Made by a program: the position numbers and the translations under genes
DNA from: an uncultured Bacteroidales bacterium
Lineage (GTDB): Bacteria; Bacteroidota; Bacteroidia; Bacteroidales; F082
Direction of reading: 5' to 3'
DNA: 64,000 bases
Assembly: GCA_947166105.1 (NCBI GenBank)
Contig: CAMVCZ010000001.1
Span: 62,001 to 126,000, forward strand
Shown: positions 8,023 through 16,058 of the stretch, piece by piece
Position numbering within the stretch: position 1 is the first letter of the stretch
How the letters are laid out: each line of letters begins with the position of its first letter
Notes under the pieces: generated by a model
The model's input: only the letters and a program-made list of their open reading frames with translations
Database searches by the model: none
What the model was told of the DNA's origin: nothing

Positions 8023-8180
8023 AACTACGAATTGCACGAATTGCACGAATGTTCCGAAAGAATATGGCAGCCAAGGCTGCGGATTTCTACGAATATGTTA
8101 TGGAATCAATTCGTAAACATTCGGTCGCTTGCGACCAAAATTCTAAAAATCAATTCGTTATATTCGTGTAATTCGTAGTT
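8023..8180. repeat. Structured repeat with 28-bp inverted ends (ACGAATT family)
   Basis: Inverted ends at 8023-8050 and 8153-8180 match at 24 of 28 positions; both begin AACTACGAATT when read inward. Two short perfect hairpins lie inside: GCAGCC/GGCTGC (8067-8072 and 8075-8080) and GGTCGC/GCGACC (8123-8128 and 8131-8136). It contains no gene and occupies most of the gap between the GntR gene and the DUF2807 lipoprotein. A reduced relative is at 9121-9181. Confidence 0.7.
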
Positions 8181-8218
8181 AAATAGTTAAAAGAAAACCA
8201 ACGTAAAACATCAATAAA

Positions 8219-9037
8219 ATGAAAAGAAACATCATAATCATCGCAGCAGCCATCATCAGCATGACGCTCAATGCCTGCACCATCAATCTGGATGGGGAAT
8301 CGCTTGGCGGAAAAACCATCAAAGGCGACGGCAACATCATTACCCGCAACATCGATGTGACCGCGTTCAACGAAATCTCGACTTCGTTGCCAGCTACGGT
8401 CAATTTCACGATTGCCGACAATTACTCCTGCACCGTCAGTGTGGACGAGAACCTTTTCGACTACCTCGACATCAAAGTGAAAGACAATGAGTTGCTGATG
8501 GGCAAACGCAAGGATGACAAAAACACAAGTTTAAGAGCCACGAAATTCGTTATCGAAGTAACGGCACCGAGTTTGAAAGACATCAATCTTGCGGGCAGCG
8601 GCACTTTCAATGCCAACAGTCCGTTGGAAGCGGAGAAATTTGAGGCCAATGTGGCCGGTTCGGGCGACATCGTTTTCCACAAAACGGTCACTGCTGAGAA
8701 AGCCGAATTGAATGTGGCTGGTTCGGGCGATTTGGTTTGCAATGAACTGATTTCCGACAAGTTGGACTGCAACGTTGTCGGTTCTGGCGACTTGAAAGTC
8801 GTTGGCGGCACGGTGCGCGAAGCCGAGGCTGGCGTGGCTGGCTCGGGCGACATCGTCCTGACCTGCGACATCGAAAACCTTGATGCCAATGTTGCTGGCT
8901 CTGGCGACATCAAGGCGCGGGTCAGCGGCAAGCTCACCTACGGCATCATCGGCTTGGGCGACATCGGCTACTATGGCAATCCTGTCGTGGAAGGCGACAA
9001 AGCGGGTCGCGGTGGTGTGACACGCCTCGGCGACTGA
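8219..9037 (+). CDS. DUF2807 (head GIN domain) lipoprotein
   Basis: 272 residues. A lipoprotein signal ends at LNAC (Cys18-19 region), so the protein is anchored in the outer or inner membrane. Residues about 45-245 form a DUF2807 domain, a right-handed beta-helix-like fold. About seven turns are marked by the recurring motif [NG]-V-A-G-S-G-D-[IL], spaced about 20 residues. Such proteins are common in Bacteroidota next to envelope-stress regulators and transporters, but no enzymatic role is known. It follows the GntR/ABC operon with a repeat in between; no separate promoter is evident, and a terminator follows. Confidence 0.85.
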   Translation: MKRNIIIIAAAIISMTLNACTINLDGESLGGKTIKGDGNIITRNIDVTAFNEISTSLPATVNFTIADNYSCTVSVDENLFDYLDIKVKDNELLMGKRKDDKNTSLRATKFVIEVTAPSLKDINLAGSGTFNANSPLEAEKFEANVAGSGDIVFHKTVTAEKAELNVAGSGDLVCNELISDKLDCNVVGSGDLKVVGGTVREAEAGVAGSGDIVLTCDIENLDANVAGSGDIKARVSGKLTYGIIGLGDIGYYGNPVVEGDKAGRGGVTRLGD

Positions 9038-9078
9038 CCACAACGAAAGTAAATCACTTTTTCATATCCTTGTAATGA

Positions 9079-9116
9079 GAAACGGCTGGCCAAAAAGACC
9101 AGCCGTTTTCTTTCGT
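9079..9116 (+). terminator. Terminator after the DUF2807 gene
   Basis: The arms GAAACGGCTGG (9079-9089) and CCAGCCGTTTTC (9099-9110) form an 11-base stem followed by a T-rich stretch. It ends the plus-strand unit ahead of the convergent C25 protease gene. Confidence 0.8.
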
Positions 9117-9120
9117 TTTT

Positions 9121-9181
9121 ACACGAATTGCCACGAATTATTCACGAATTTTCCTTGAATTTCATTAATGACAATTCGTGT
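9121..9181. repeat. Short ACGAATT-family repeat
   Basis: CACGAATT occurs three times between 9122 and 9150. The ends ACACGAATTG (9121-9130) and CAATTCGTGT (9172-9181) are exact inverse copies. It looks like a degenerate or internally deleted relative of the element at 8023-8180. Confidence 0.5.
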
Positions 9182-9208
9182 TCAATTGATGATAATTCAT
9201 GTTGAAAA

Positions 9209-12200
9209 TCATCTGATTACACTAACACGCTTGGCACCAATACCATTCTCCGTATAGATGCGAATCAAGTAAACACCTACACCAAATTGACTCATATTCA
9301 GGATAGTGGTGCTGTCGTTCATTTCGGCATCATAAACCACCTGACCGAGTTCGTTGACCACGGTGAGGCGTTGCATACCTTCAACCTCGATGGTGACAAT
9401 GCCGTTGGTCGGGTTGGGGTAGAGGTTGGCTTTCACACCAAACTCATCCACATCGGTGGAGTTCTTCACGGTGACGGTCATTGTTCCGTTGCCGTTGTTG
9501 CACTCCGAAACGGGTGCTGCGGTCAAGGTGGCTTCACCCTTGTAGGTGTCGCTCCAAGTGACCATCACCGACTTGCCATCGTTGGCGGGTGTCAGCGTTC
9601 CAGCCTCTTCAGGCTCGATGCTGAAGCCGACTTCTACATCATTATTGACGGTGTAATTGGCTGTAGGTGTGAGGCGCACATCCAATTCGGCATCGCCGCT
9701 GATTTCGGGTTGGGCAACGTAGGGCTCAACATTAACGGTGAGTGTTATATCCAACACGTTTTCACAATCGTAGCTGCATGAACCTCCTTGTGAAAGAATA
9801 TGATTCAAGTTGATAACCGTATTTTCAGAAGGAGTCAATTCAAGGATATGACTGTTTCCAATGAACGAGAATTCATCAATGCCCGTGCCGCTGACGACAA
9901 ATGGGTGATTCTCATGTCCGCCTGTGACTGCAAGTTCGAAGGTTGCTGTCTCGCCTTCGCAGATGTTAACGATAGGATTGGCTACAGTGAGCTCTGGCGT
10001 GTTAAGAATAGTAACATCGAAATAACCATCGGTGATGGTGCCTTCGCAATATCCATTGCTCAGGTTGGAGAATTGGTAATTGTGGTGTCCGACCTCCTCG
10101 CTTGAGCAAGGCAAGACAATGGGCTGGCCTTCGAGGATGGTATAAGGAACGCCATCGATTTCGACATTCAATTGCCCATCGATGAATCCAGAAGCAGTAT
10201 AACCGAAGATGTTATTCTCTATCAAATAGTCTTGACCTAAGCAAACCTCTGTGATACAATCCAGTTGGGCGATATTCAATTCGGGTATGACATTCATCTC
10301 AAAAGGATAATCGTAAGTGAAGGAACCACAGCCGGGCGATACGGCAAAAGCAGTCAGGGTGACTCCGTTTGCAATATCTAATAATCCAGGAGTATAAGTG
10401 GTTTCCAAAGCGGAGGCATCTTCAAAAGTGCCGTCGCCGTTGGTCAGCCATTGGAACGATATATAATCACCTGAAATCCTCACTGCAATGGGTTGAGGCT
10501 CATCGGTGGCGCAATAATGGATGTCGGTTAGCGCGTTTTCGATCACTACCTTTTGGGTGATAAATACCGTCATCTCATCAGTAATCGTTTCACCTCCGCC
10601 ATTGATGGTTAGGGTCAATGTGGCTGAACCGTTTGCAATATCTTGAGTTCCAGGTGTGTAAATCGGTGTGTCAATGTTAGCGTCATCGAAGGTGCCATCG
10701 CCCGAGGTCGTCCATTGCAGGTTGTCGTAATGGATGGCGTAACCCACGACTTGAGCTTCGCTGCCTTCGCAAACGGTCACATCATAACCAGCAGTGCCGG
10801 CCATCACGCGCTCGGTGGGCAGGCCAACGAAGTCGATCCATGCGCAGTCGCTTCCGCTGGTGGTGTAGGCGTCTTTGGTATAGGTCCATTTGTAGGTGTG
10901 TCTTCCAGCCGTAACTGCGTATGCTGCCTTGGTCCAATCCACATCACCCGACCAATTGCCCTTTTCTTGGCTGTCGATATAGAAGTGCAGCTTGTCGTAG
11001 CCATTTTCCGACGACACCTTATAATAGAAGGAAATGCTGTCGTTTGTGCCGGCCTCATGGGTCAGAAGCAAGGTGGAGCTAGCATTGTTGCCGATGCTGC
11101 CCGATTTGGCGCAGTATTGGCCCTCGTATGGGCTTTCGGTGACGATTCTCCACGGGGTGTTTTGCTGGTTCCAGCCTTCGCCGAAAGCACCGCTCTCGAA
11201 ATCCTCAACGACAAGACCAACCTTGGCAATGTAGTCATTTTGTTCGGTGTATTGGCCTGAAATCACGTTGAGGTGGAGCGGGCAAGTGTAACCGATAGGC
11301 GTGTTTTCGTTGATGGCAATGTCGTATGTGGCCGTCAAGGTTTCGCCCGCATCGACGTTTTCAAAGTCCACGCGGTTTTCCTCGATGGTGATGTAAGGCG
11401 AAAGCATCTCCAAAACGGCTTCGGTGGCGGTGGCATCGGCGTGGCCCTCGTTCTTGATGGGGAAGCTGAGGGTGGCGGTTTCGCCAGCATCCAAACGTCC
11501 GTTGCCGTTACCGTTGATTTCGGTGATGGTCATGTCGCCCAACTTGAAGACAGGAGCGTATGATTTCATTGTCAAGTTGCTGACATATTCGTCGTCGCCA
11601 TTGGTCACGGTAATGGTGAACAGGTTGCTCGTGTTGTCGGGTACGTTGTCGGCCACGGTGAACGAGAAGGCGTTCTCAACGGTCAAAGTGCCGTTGGGAG
11701 CAATGTCGCCGAATTGTGCCGTGCCGTTGTCGATGGTGATGTAATCCGAAGTGGTTTCTAACACTGCCTCAAAAGCGTCCATGTTCTCAGAGCCGACATT
11801 CTTCAAGGTGATGTCGAGGTTGATGGCCTCACCGAAGTCGAGTTGGTCGTTGTTGTTTTGGTCGTGGAGTACCTTGCTGTCGAAAATGATGTAAGGACCA
11901 TCGGCGGGGATGACGCTCATCACAGCCTCATAGCGGAGGTAGTTCTGACCCGTCACGACAAGGTTGATTTCGGTGGACGGCAATTGCGGTAAGAAGGTGA
12001 TGTTTTGGGGCTCGCCAGTGGCTTCTACTACGGCGATAATGTCCCATTCGCCGATGGAGTTTTGTTTCACAAGGCTAATCATGCAGCCTTCGGGCGCAGT
12101 GATGTTGGCTTCACCCAAACCCGCGATAATCACTTCAGGATGAGTAACTTCCATTTGCTGAGGTACTTGCGTATAGATGCGCAGGAAAGCGTCACAGTGG

Positions 12201-14092
12201 GCGGTAAACATGGTATAGGTGATGTCCTTGTCTTCGGTGTTGTAGGGCCAGTTGCTTTGGGCGAGGAAATACTTGCCGGCCACATTGCCGAAAGCGGGCA
12301 TCCAATTGCCGGTGTTGGCGGCGAAGGGGCCATAAGTGGGCATGAAGTTACCGTCAAAGAGGTCGTAAACGCCCCAAACGTAGGCATCGTTGACGAAAGA
12401 GTAGGAGGTTTCGGTGGGGCAGAGCAGACCCACTGCACCGGCGTTTTCGCCATTGTAGGTGCGGCGCAACCAAGCCTCGGCGAAGCAGTTTTGGTTGTAG
12501 TTGAACTTGCCCGTGAGGCAGTTGATGGACATGACGAAAGGCAACTTGCCGACATTGTTCATTTGGTTGACATGGCTGTTGCGCACGGCGGGCTCACCCC
12601 AGCCGGTTTCCAAACCGTGGTCGCGGTGTTGCAGCCAGAAAGCGCCTTGGTTAACGGCTTGCACCACTTGCTCAGGCGTGCCACCCGTCCACCCGCCGAG
12701 TTCGCTTGGGGTTTGTGGAATGTAGCCTGTTCCGTTGGGACCAAAGTAGTTGATAATCATGTTCGTATTCTGGTTGCTCGACCAGATGTTGCCCGGCTGA
12801 CCAGAATAGATGCAGTTGATGCGGTTGGTGTCGTAACCGAGGTTGCGCATGTAGCCGCCAAAGATTTCCGAACACAACTGGAACCAACGCTCCGTTTGCC
12901 AGCCCAAAGCGGTGATGGGGCGGGAATAGAAGTCAGGATCCATGTTGGGATTGGTGTATTCGTATTCGATTTGCTTGCCTACAAAGACGGGCAACTCATT
13001 GGCGTTCTGAGCGATAAGGCGCGAAAACACCATGTCGGGGAGGTTGTCGTTGCCGACCACATCGGCGTAGCGGTTGTCGGTAATGCAAGATCCGTTGGAA
13101 GGGTGGCTCACGGTTTCGGCGGGGATGTATTGGCCCATGTTGGTACCGTGGTCACCGAGCAGGCACACTGCTACAGGGGCAATCTCCCATGTGTTGTAGG
13201 CATTGTGGAACCAATCCTTCATTTGTTGAGTGCTGTTGGCGGGCATTTCGTCAAGGCGGAAAACCTTGGTGATGATGCCTTGGCGTTGGCGATAGTCCCT
13301 CAGTTGGTTGGCATATTCGGCCCAAGCGTCGTTGTTGGGCGTGATGATCACATACTCGGCACCTTCTTCACCGCCGCGCTGCCATTCTTGCATACGGGCG
13401 GCATAGTCGATGACGGGCAATTGGTCATAATTCATCAATTCGGCGGCGAGGATGGGGTCCCAATAAGGCGAGCGCAGGCGGTCTTCGCCAAAATGCCCAT
13501 TACCACCTTCAAAGTTCACCGAAAGTTCAATGTTGGTGAACACCTTCAGTTCCTTGGTGACAGGATTGTACTGGAAAGGCGTAATGGCTACCGTAACAGC
13601 CTCAACGCCACGGATATACGAACTTCCCATGACAAAAGGATCGGCAGGATAGAACGCATCCTTTCCGTAGATGTTCATGTCTTTCACATAGTTCATGTCA
13701 GGTTCCTCGTTCTCCGACTGGATACGGAGTGCAGGGGCGATGTTGACATTGTGAAGGATTTCGGTCTCAAAACTCACCACATTGAGGGTGGCAGTGGCCC
13801 CTTGCGGGATGGCCATCATGCGGCTCTCGGTGGGGAGGTTGGGGTGACCGGCATCATTGGGGATGGCGATGGCCGAAATGCTGATTTCCGACATTTCCTC
13901 GCCACGATAGTCGAGTTGGCTCAACGACATCTGTCCAAGATTGTAGGTGATGTGCAACCCGTCGCGGGTCTTTTCCGTCAGGTTGAAGCCTTGTTTCCCT
14001 TTCAGGGGATAGTTGAAGGTTTGTGCCATAGCAATGCCACCCGTCAAAGCAAGCATAATAATGGCCAAAACGGTTAGTAAAATTTTCTTCAT
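9209..14092 (-). CDS. Gingipain-like C25 cysteine protease with adhesin-like domains and T9SS sorting domain
   Basis: 1627 residues with a signal peptide (ending GGIAMAQ). Residues about 25-240 resemble a C25 propeptide. The protease domain (about 245-640) has the catalytic histidine in QHRDHGLETGWG (His492) and cysteine in INCLTGKF (Cys525). The 33-residue spacing equals that of gingipain RgpB (His211/Cys244), and FAEAWLRR follows as in that family. After it come Ig-like repeats, a cleaved-adhesin-like domain at about 960-1110 (EDFESG.., WIDFVGLP), then PKD/Ig-like repeats and a type A sorting domain at about 1550-1627 (LYPNPTNGIVTIEV, GVYLIRI). It is a surface or secreted endopeptidase. It is the last gene of the minus-strand island. 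Its targets, and whether it processes the neighbouring cargo proteins, are unknown. Confidence 0.92.
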   Translation of the reverse strand: MKKILLTVLAIIMLALTGGIAMAQTFNYPLKGKQGFNLTEKTRDGLHITYNLGQMSLSQLDYRGEEMSEISISAIAIPNDAGHPNLPTESRMMAIPQGATATLNVVSFETEILHNVNIAPALRIQSENEEPDMNYVKDMNIYGKDAFYPADPFVMGSSYIRGVEAVTVAITPFQYNPVTKELKVFTNIELSVNFEGGNGHFGEDRLRSPYWDPILAAELMNYDQLPVIDYAARMQEWQRGGEEGAEYVIITPNNDAWAEYANQLRDYRQRQGIITKVFRLDEMPANSTQQMKDWFHNAYNTWEIAPVAVCLLGDHGTNMGQYIPAETVSHPSNGSCITDNRYADVVGNDNLPDMVFSRLIAQNANELPVFVGKQIEYEYTNPNMDPDFYSRPITALGWQTERWFQLCSEIFGGYMRNLGYDTNRINCIYSGQPGNIWSSNQNTNMIINYFGPNGTGYIPQTPSELGGWTGGTPEQVVQAVNQGAFWLQHRDHGLETGWGEPAVRNSHVNQMNNVGKLPFVMSINCLTGKFNYNQNCFAEAWLRRTYNGENAGAVGLLCPTETSYSFVNDAYVWGVYDLFDGNFMPTYGPFAANTGNWMPAFGNVAGKYFLAQSNWPYNTEDKDITYTMFTAHCDAFLRIYTQVPQQMEVTHPEVIIAGLGEANITAPEGCMISLVKQNSIGEWDIIAVVEATGEPQNITFLPQLPSTEINLVVTGQNYLRYEAVMSVIPADGPYIIFDSKVLHDQNNNDQLDFGEAINLDITLKNVGSENMDAFEAVLETTSDYITIDNGTAQFGDIAPNGTLTVENAFSFTVADNVPDNTSNLFTITVTNGDDEYVSNLTMKSYAPVFKLGDMTITEINGNGNGRLDAGETATLSFPIKNEGHADATATEAVLEMLSPYITIEENRVDFENVDAGETLTATYDIAINENTPIGYTCPLHLNVISGQYTEQNDYIAKVGLVVEDFESGAFGEGWNQQNTPWRIVTESPYEGQYCAKSGSIGNNASSTLLLTHEAGTNDSISFYYKVSSENGYDKLHFYIDSQEKGNWSGDVDWTKAAYAVTAGRHTYKWTYTKDAYTTSGSDCAWIDFVGLPTERVMAGTAGYDVTVCEGSEAQVVGYAIHYDNLQWTTSGDGTFDDANIDTPIYTPGTQDIANGSATLTLTINGGGETITDEMTVFITQKVVIENALTDIHYCATDEPQPIAVRISGDYISFQWLTNGDGTFEDASALETTYTPGLLDIANGVTLTAFAVSPGCGSFTYDYPFEMNVIPELNIAQLDCITEVCLGQDYLIENNIFGYTASGFIDGQLNVEIDGVPYTILEGQPIVLPCSSEEVGHHNYQFSNLSNGYCEGTITDGYFDVTILNTPELTVANPIVNICEGETATFELAVTGGHENHPFVVSGTGIDEFSFIGNSHILELTPSENTVINLNHILSQGGSCSYDCENVLDITLTVNVEPYVAQPEISGDAELDVRLTPTANYTVNNDVEVGFSIEPEEAGTLTPANDGKSVMVTWSDTYKGEATLTAAPVSECNNGNGTMTVTVKNSTDVDEFGVKANLYPNPTNGIVTIEVEGMQRLTVVNELGQVVYDAEMNDSTTILNMSQFGVGVYLIRIYTENGIGAKRVSVIR

Positions 14093-14113
14093 AGTGATAT
14101 GATTTATAATGGA

Positions 14114-15037
14114 TTAATCATACTCGCCCCACCTGATGCAAGCGCCCTGCAACTGCTTTTTCAGCGGGAACATCAAGGTGATTTTCACGGCAGCATCGGT
14201 GTTGAATCTCATGCCCAAAAGGTAGGGGTCGATGTAGCCCGCGCCAATCACATTCTGTGAGGTGCCCTGTTGTTCTTCGTAAGTGAACGAGTTGAGCAAA
14301 GAAGCGTGGACAAAGGGCGATTCATTCAGGAAGGTGAAATAGGCCAACGAAGCGTGAGCGGAAACGTCGGCCTTGATGAGGAAATAATAGTTTCCAACGG
14401 TGAGTTTGTACATAATACCTGCACCAGCCACCACGCCGAGATTCCATTGCCACATGTTTTGTGCAGTCATGGGTACCGTGTCGATGGTGGGCGTTTGGCT
14501 AAGTTGTTGGTCGGCAGTGCCGTAGTTCAATATCTCGGTCTTCTGCCAAACCGTCTTTCCCGAAAGGGGCACACTGACGCGCGGACCGGCATAGATATAA
14601 GGCCTGAAATTGCCTTGACCAAGATAATGTGTAAACAGAGCCTGGACATTGACTTCCTGATAATCAACATCAAGCTCGCGATAGAAGTTCTTGCTTTGGT
14701 TGATGCCAACGGGGAAATTCAGCACCTCGTAATTCAATTGCGTGTTGCGCATGGCGTACAGGCCTTCGAGCGAGATGGAGTTGCTGTTGTTGAGCATACG
14801 TTCAACAGAAAGACCTCCGATGATGCCAAAGTGGAAAGGTTGGTTGTATTTTGTTTTGGTTCCGCCAGCGTGGAACCAATATGTCGAGTTGAGACCACCT
14901 GTAATGCCGACGTTATATTTGGCTTCGGAAGAGGCCACTCTGCTGTAGGCAGGCTTGATGGGCTTGTTGAACTGTGCCTCGGCTGTGCTGCAAAGGAAGG
15001 AAAAGGCGAGGAATAACAGGAAATTCGCTTTTTTCAT
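14114..15037 (-). CDS. Outer-membrane beta-barrel protein (PorT-like)
   Basis: 307 residues with a signal peptide (ending CSTAEAQ). It shows alternating aromatic/hydrophobic strands and glycine-rich turns typical of an eight- to ten-stranded Bacteroidota barrel: YNVGITGGLNSTYWF, FHFGIIGGLSVERML, ISLEGLYAMRN, FRPYIYAGPRVSVPL, WNLGVVAGAGIMYKL. PorT, a T9SS component, belongs to the same broad barrel family, but this is not proof that it is PorT itself. It is 21 bases upstream of the C25 protease gene and 45 bases downstream of a lipoprotein gene, so all three are probably cotranscribed. It may help assemble or anchor the neighbouring surface proteins. Confidence 0.65.
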   Translation of the reverse strand: MKKANFLLFLAFSFLCSTAEAQFNKPIKPAYSRVASSEAKYNVGITGGLNSTYWFHAGGTKTKYNQPFHFGIIGGLSVERMLNNSNSISLEGLYAMRNTQLNYEVLNFPVGINQSKNFYRELDVDYQEVNVQALFTHYLGQGNFRPYIYAGPRVSVPLSGKTVWQKTEILNYGTADQQLSQTPTIDTVPMTAQNMWQWNLGVVAGAGIMYKLTVGNYYFLIKADVSAHASLAYFTFLNESPFVHASLLNSFTYEEQQGTSQNVIGAGYIDPYLLGMRFNTDAAVKITLMFPLKKQLQGACIRWGEYD

Positions 15038-15082
15038 TGATTGTCAGGGTTTAGTTTTAGTGTTTCTGAATCAATTATTCAG

Positions 15083-15943
15083 TTATTCAGTATATTCTCC
15101 AAGATGAACGTCTCCGACGCTTTTCAAGATCCAAACGTTGCCCGGAAGCGGTAACGATCCGTTGTTGATGAGCGGGGCGTAAAGGATGGTCTCCTTGTTG
15201 TAATAGAACATCGACTGTGAACCTATCCTGAAGTCTTGGATGATGGGCTGCCAAACGGTGTCGGTTTTGTGGCTTACCGTGTCGGTTGTCACCACGGCTT
15301 CCTTGCCCATCTTGCCTGAGATGATGATGGCCAAAAGCGGCAGGGTCTTTGAACTGATGTCGCGCACCTCATAATAATAGGCGGTGAAATACGGGTCGTT
15401 ACCCATGATGTAAATGTTCTGGAAGTCTTTGACCGATGGTGTCCCGTTCTTGAAATAGGAAGGTGCAATGCTATCGTTGACGAAACTTTCGAATCGGTTG
15501 TTGGCACTGACAATGTCGTAGGTCGTGTCGTTGCTCGCGTTTTCCATATAGAGCAGCGTGCCGACTTGTGTCTTGTAGGGTCTCATTTCCCTATACTTGG
15601 CTATGCCTTGGTGTTGGTCATAGAAATCGAAATAGTCCTTCACGGGCAACATGCCGGTACGGGGCTGCCAAAGAGAATCGATTTTGATGTTGGTCTCGTA
15701 AAGGAATGCATCCACGAGGAATTTTCCCTCAATCTTGGGCGGCTCGTCACCAAAATAAAGGTGCTGAGGGCCAAATGCGTTCAGCAGGCGCTGTGGCATG
15801 TATTCGTTGATGTTGGGAATTTGTTGGTAGCCGTAATAGACCGTGGAATTGTTGGCCGGATCGTTTTTCAGGCATGAGCTGAGAAGCGCAAGACCAGATA
15901 GGAAAACGATAGTTTTGATAAGGTGCTTCTTCATTTTTTCCAT
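15083..15943 (-). CDS. Lipoprotein of unknown function
   Basis: 286 residues. A basic N-terminus and hydrophobic stretch end at the lipobox LLSSC. The ATG at 15934 (MKKHL) may be the real start instead of the one at 15943 (MEKMKKHL). The mature part is soluble and rich in aromatic residues and has no domain I recognise. A TAnnTTTG element at 15984-15991 gives it its own promoter, and the barrel and C25 genes follow closely. The linkage suggests a role in surface display of, or interaction with, the protease, but this is guesswork. Confidence 0.6.
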   Translation of the reverse strand: MEKMKKHLIKTIVFLSGLALLSSCLKNDPANNSTVYYGYQQIPNINEYMPQRLLNAFGPQHLYFGDEPPKIEGKFLVDAFLYETNIKIDSLWQPRTGMLPVKDYFDFYDQHQGIAKYREMRPYKTQVGTLLYMENASNDTTYDIVSANNRFESFVNDSIAPSYFKNGTPSVKDFQNIYIMGNDPYFTAYYYEVRDISSKTLPLLAIIISGKMGKEAVVTTDTVSHKTDTVWQPIIQDFRIGSQSMFYYNKETILYAPLINNGSLPLPGNVWILKSVGDVHLGEYTE

Positions 15944-15983
15944 TCTTGAAGAGGTTCTTTCTTTTATTCTAAGTTTTAAACCG

Positions 15984-16016
15984 CAAATGTAAGAAATTCT
16001 GAATTACATTTTGCAA
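15984..16016 (-). promoter_or_regulatory. Promoter of the lipoprotein-barrel-C25 operon
   Basis: Minus-strand TACATTTG at 15984-15991 with a TTG (CAA at 16014-16016) 22 bases upstream, slightly longer than the usual 19-21 spacing. It lies 41 bases before the lipoprotein start. Confidence 0.5.
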
Positions 16017-16058
16017 AGCAACGCATTTTTTTGTCGTTTTATTGTAATTGTTTGAAAA

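Noticed and set aside
12005-14077. 690-residue open frame on the plus strand inside the C25 protease gene.
   Set aside because: It is antisense to a clear protease with catalytic motifs. It lacks any recognisable domain or signal and comes from GC-rich codon use on the other strand.
14114-15037. Calling the barrel protein PorT itself.
   Set aside because: The barrel type is shared by many Bacteroidota proteins; no PorT-specific feature was seen, and the neighbours are not other T9SS machinery genes.
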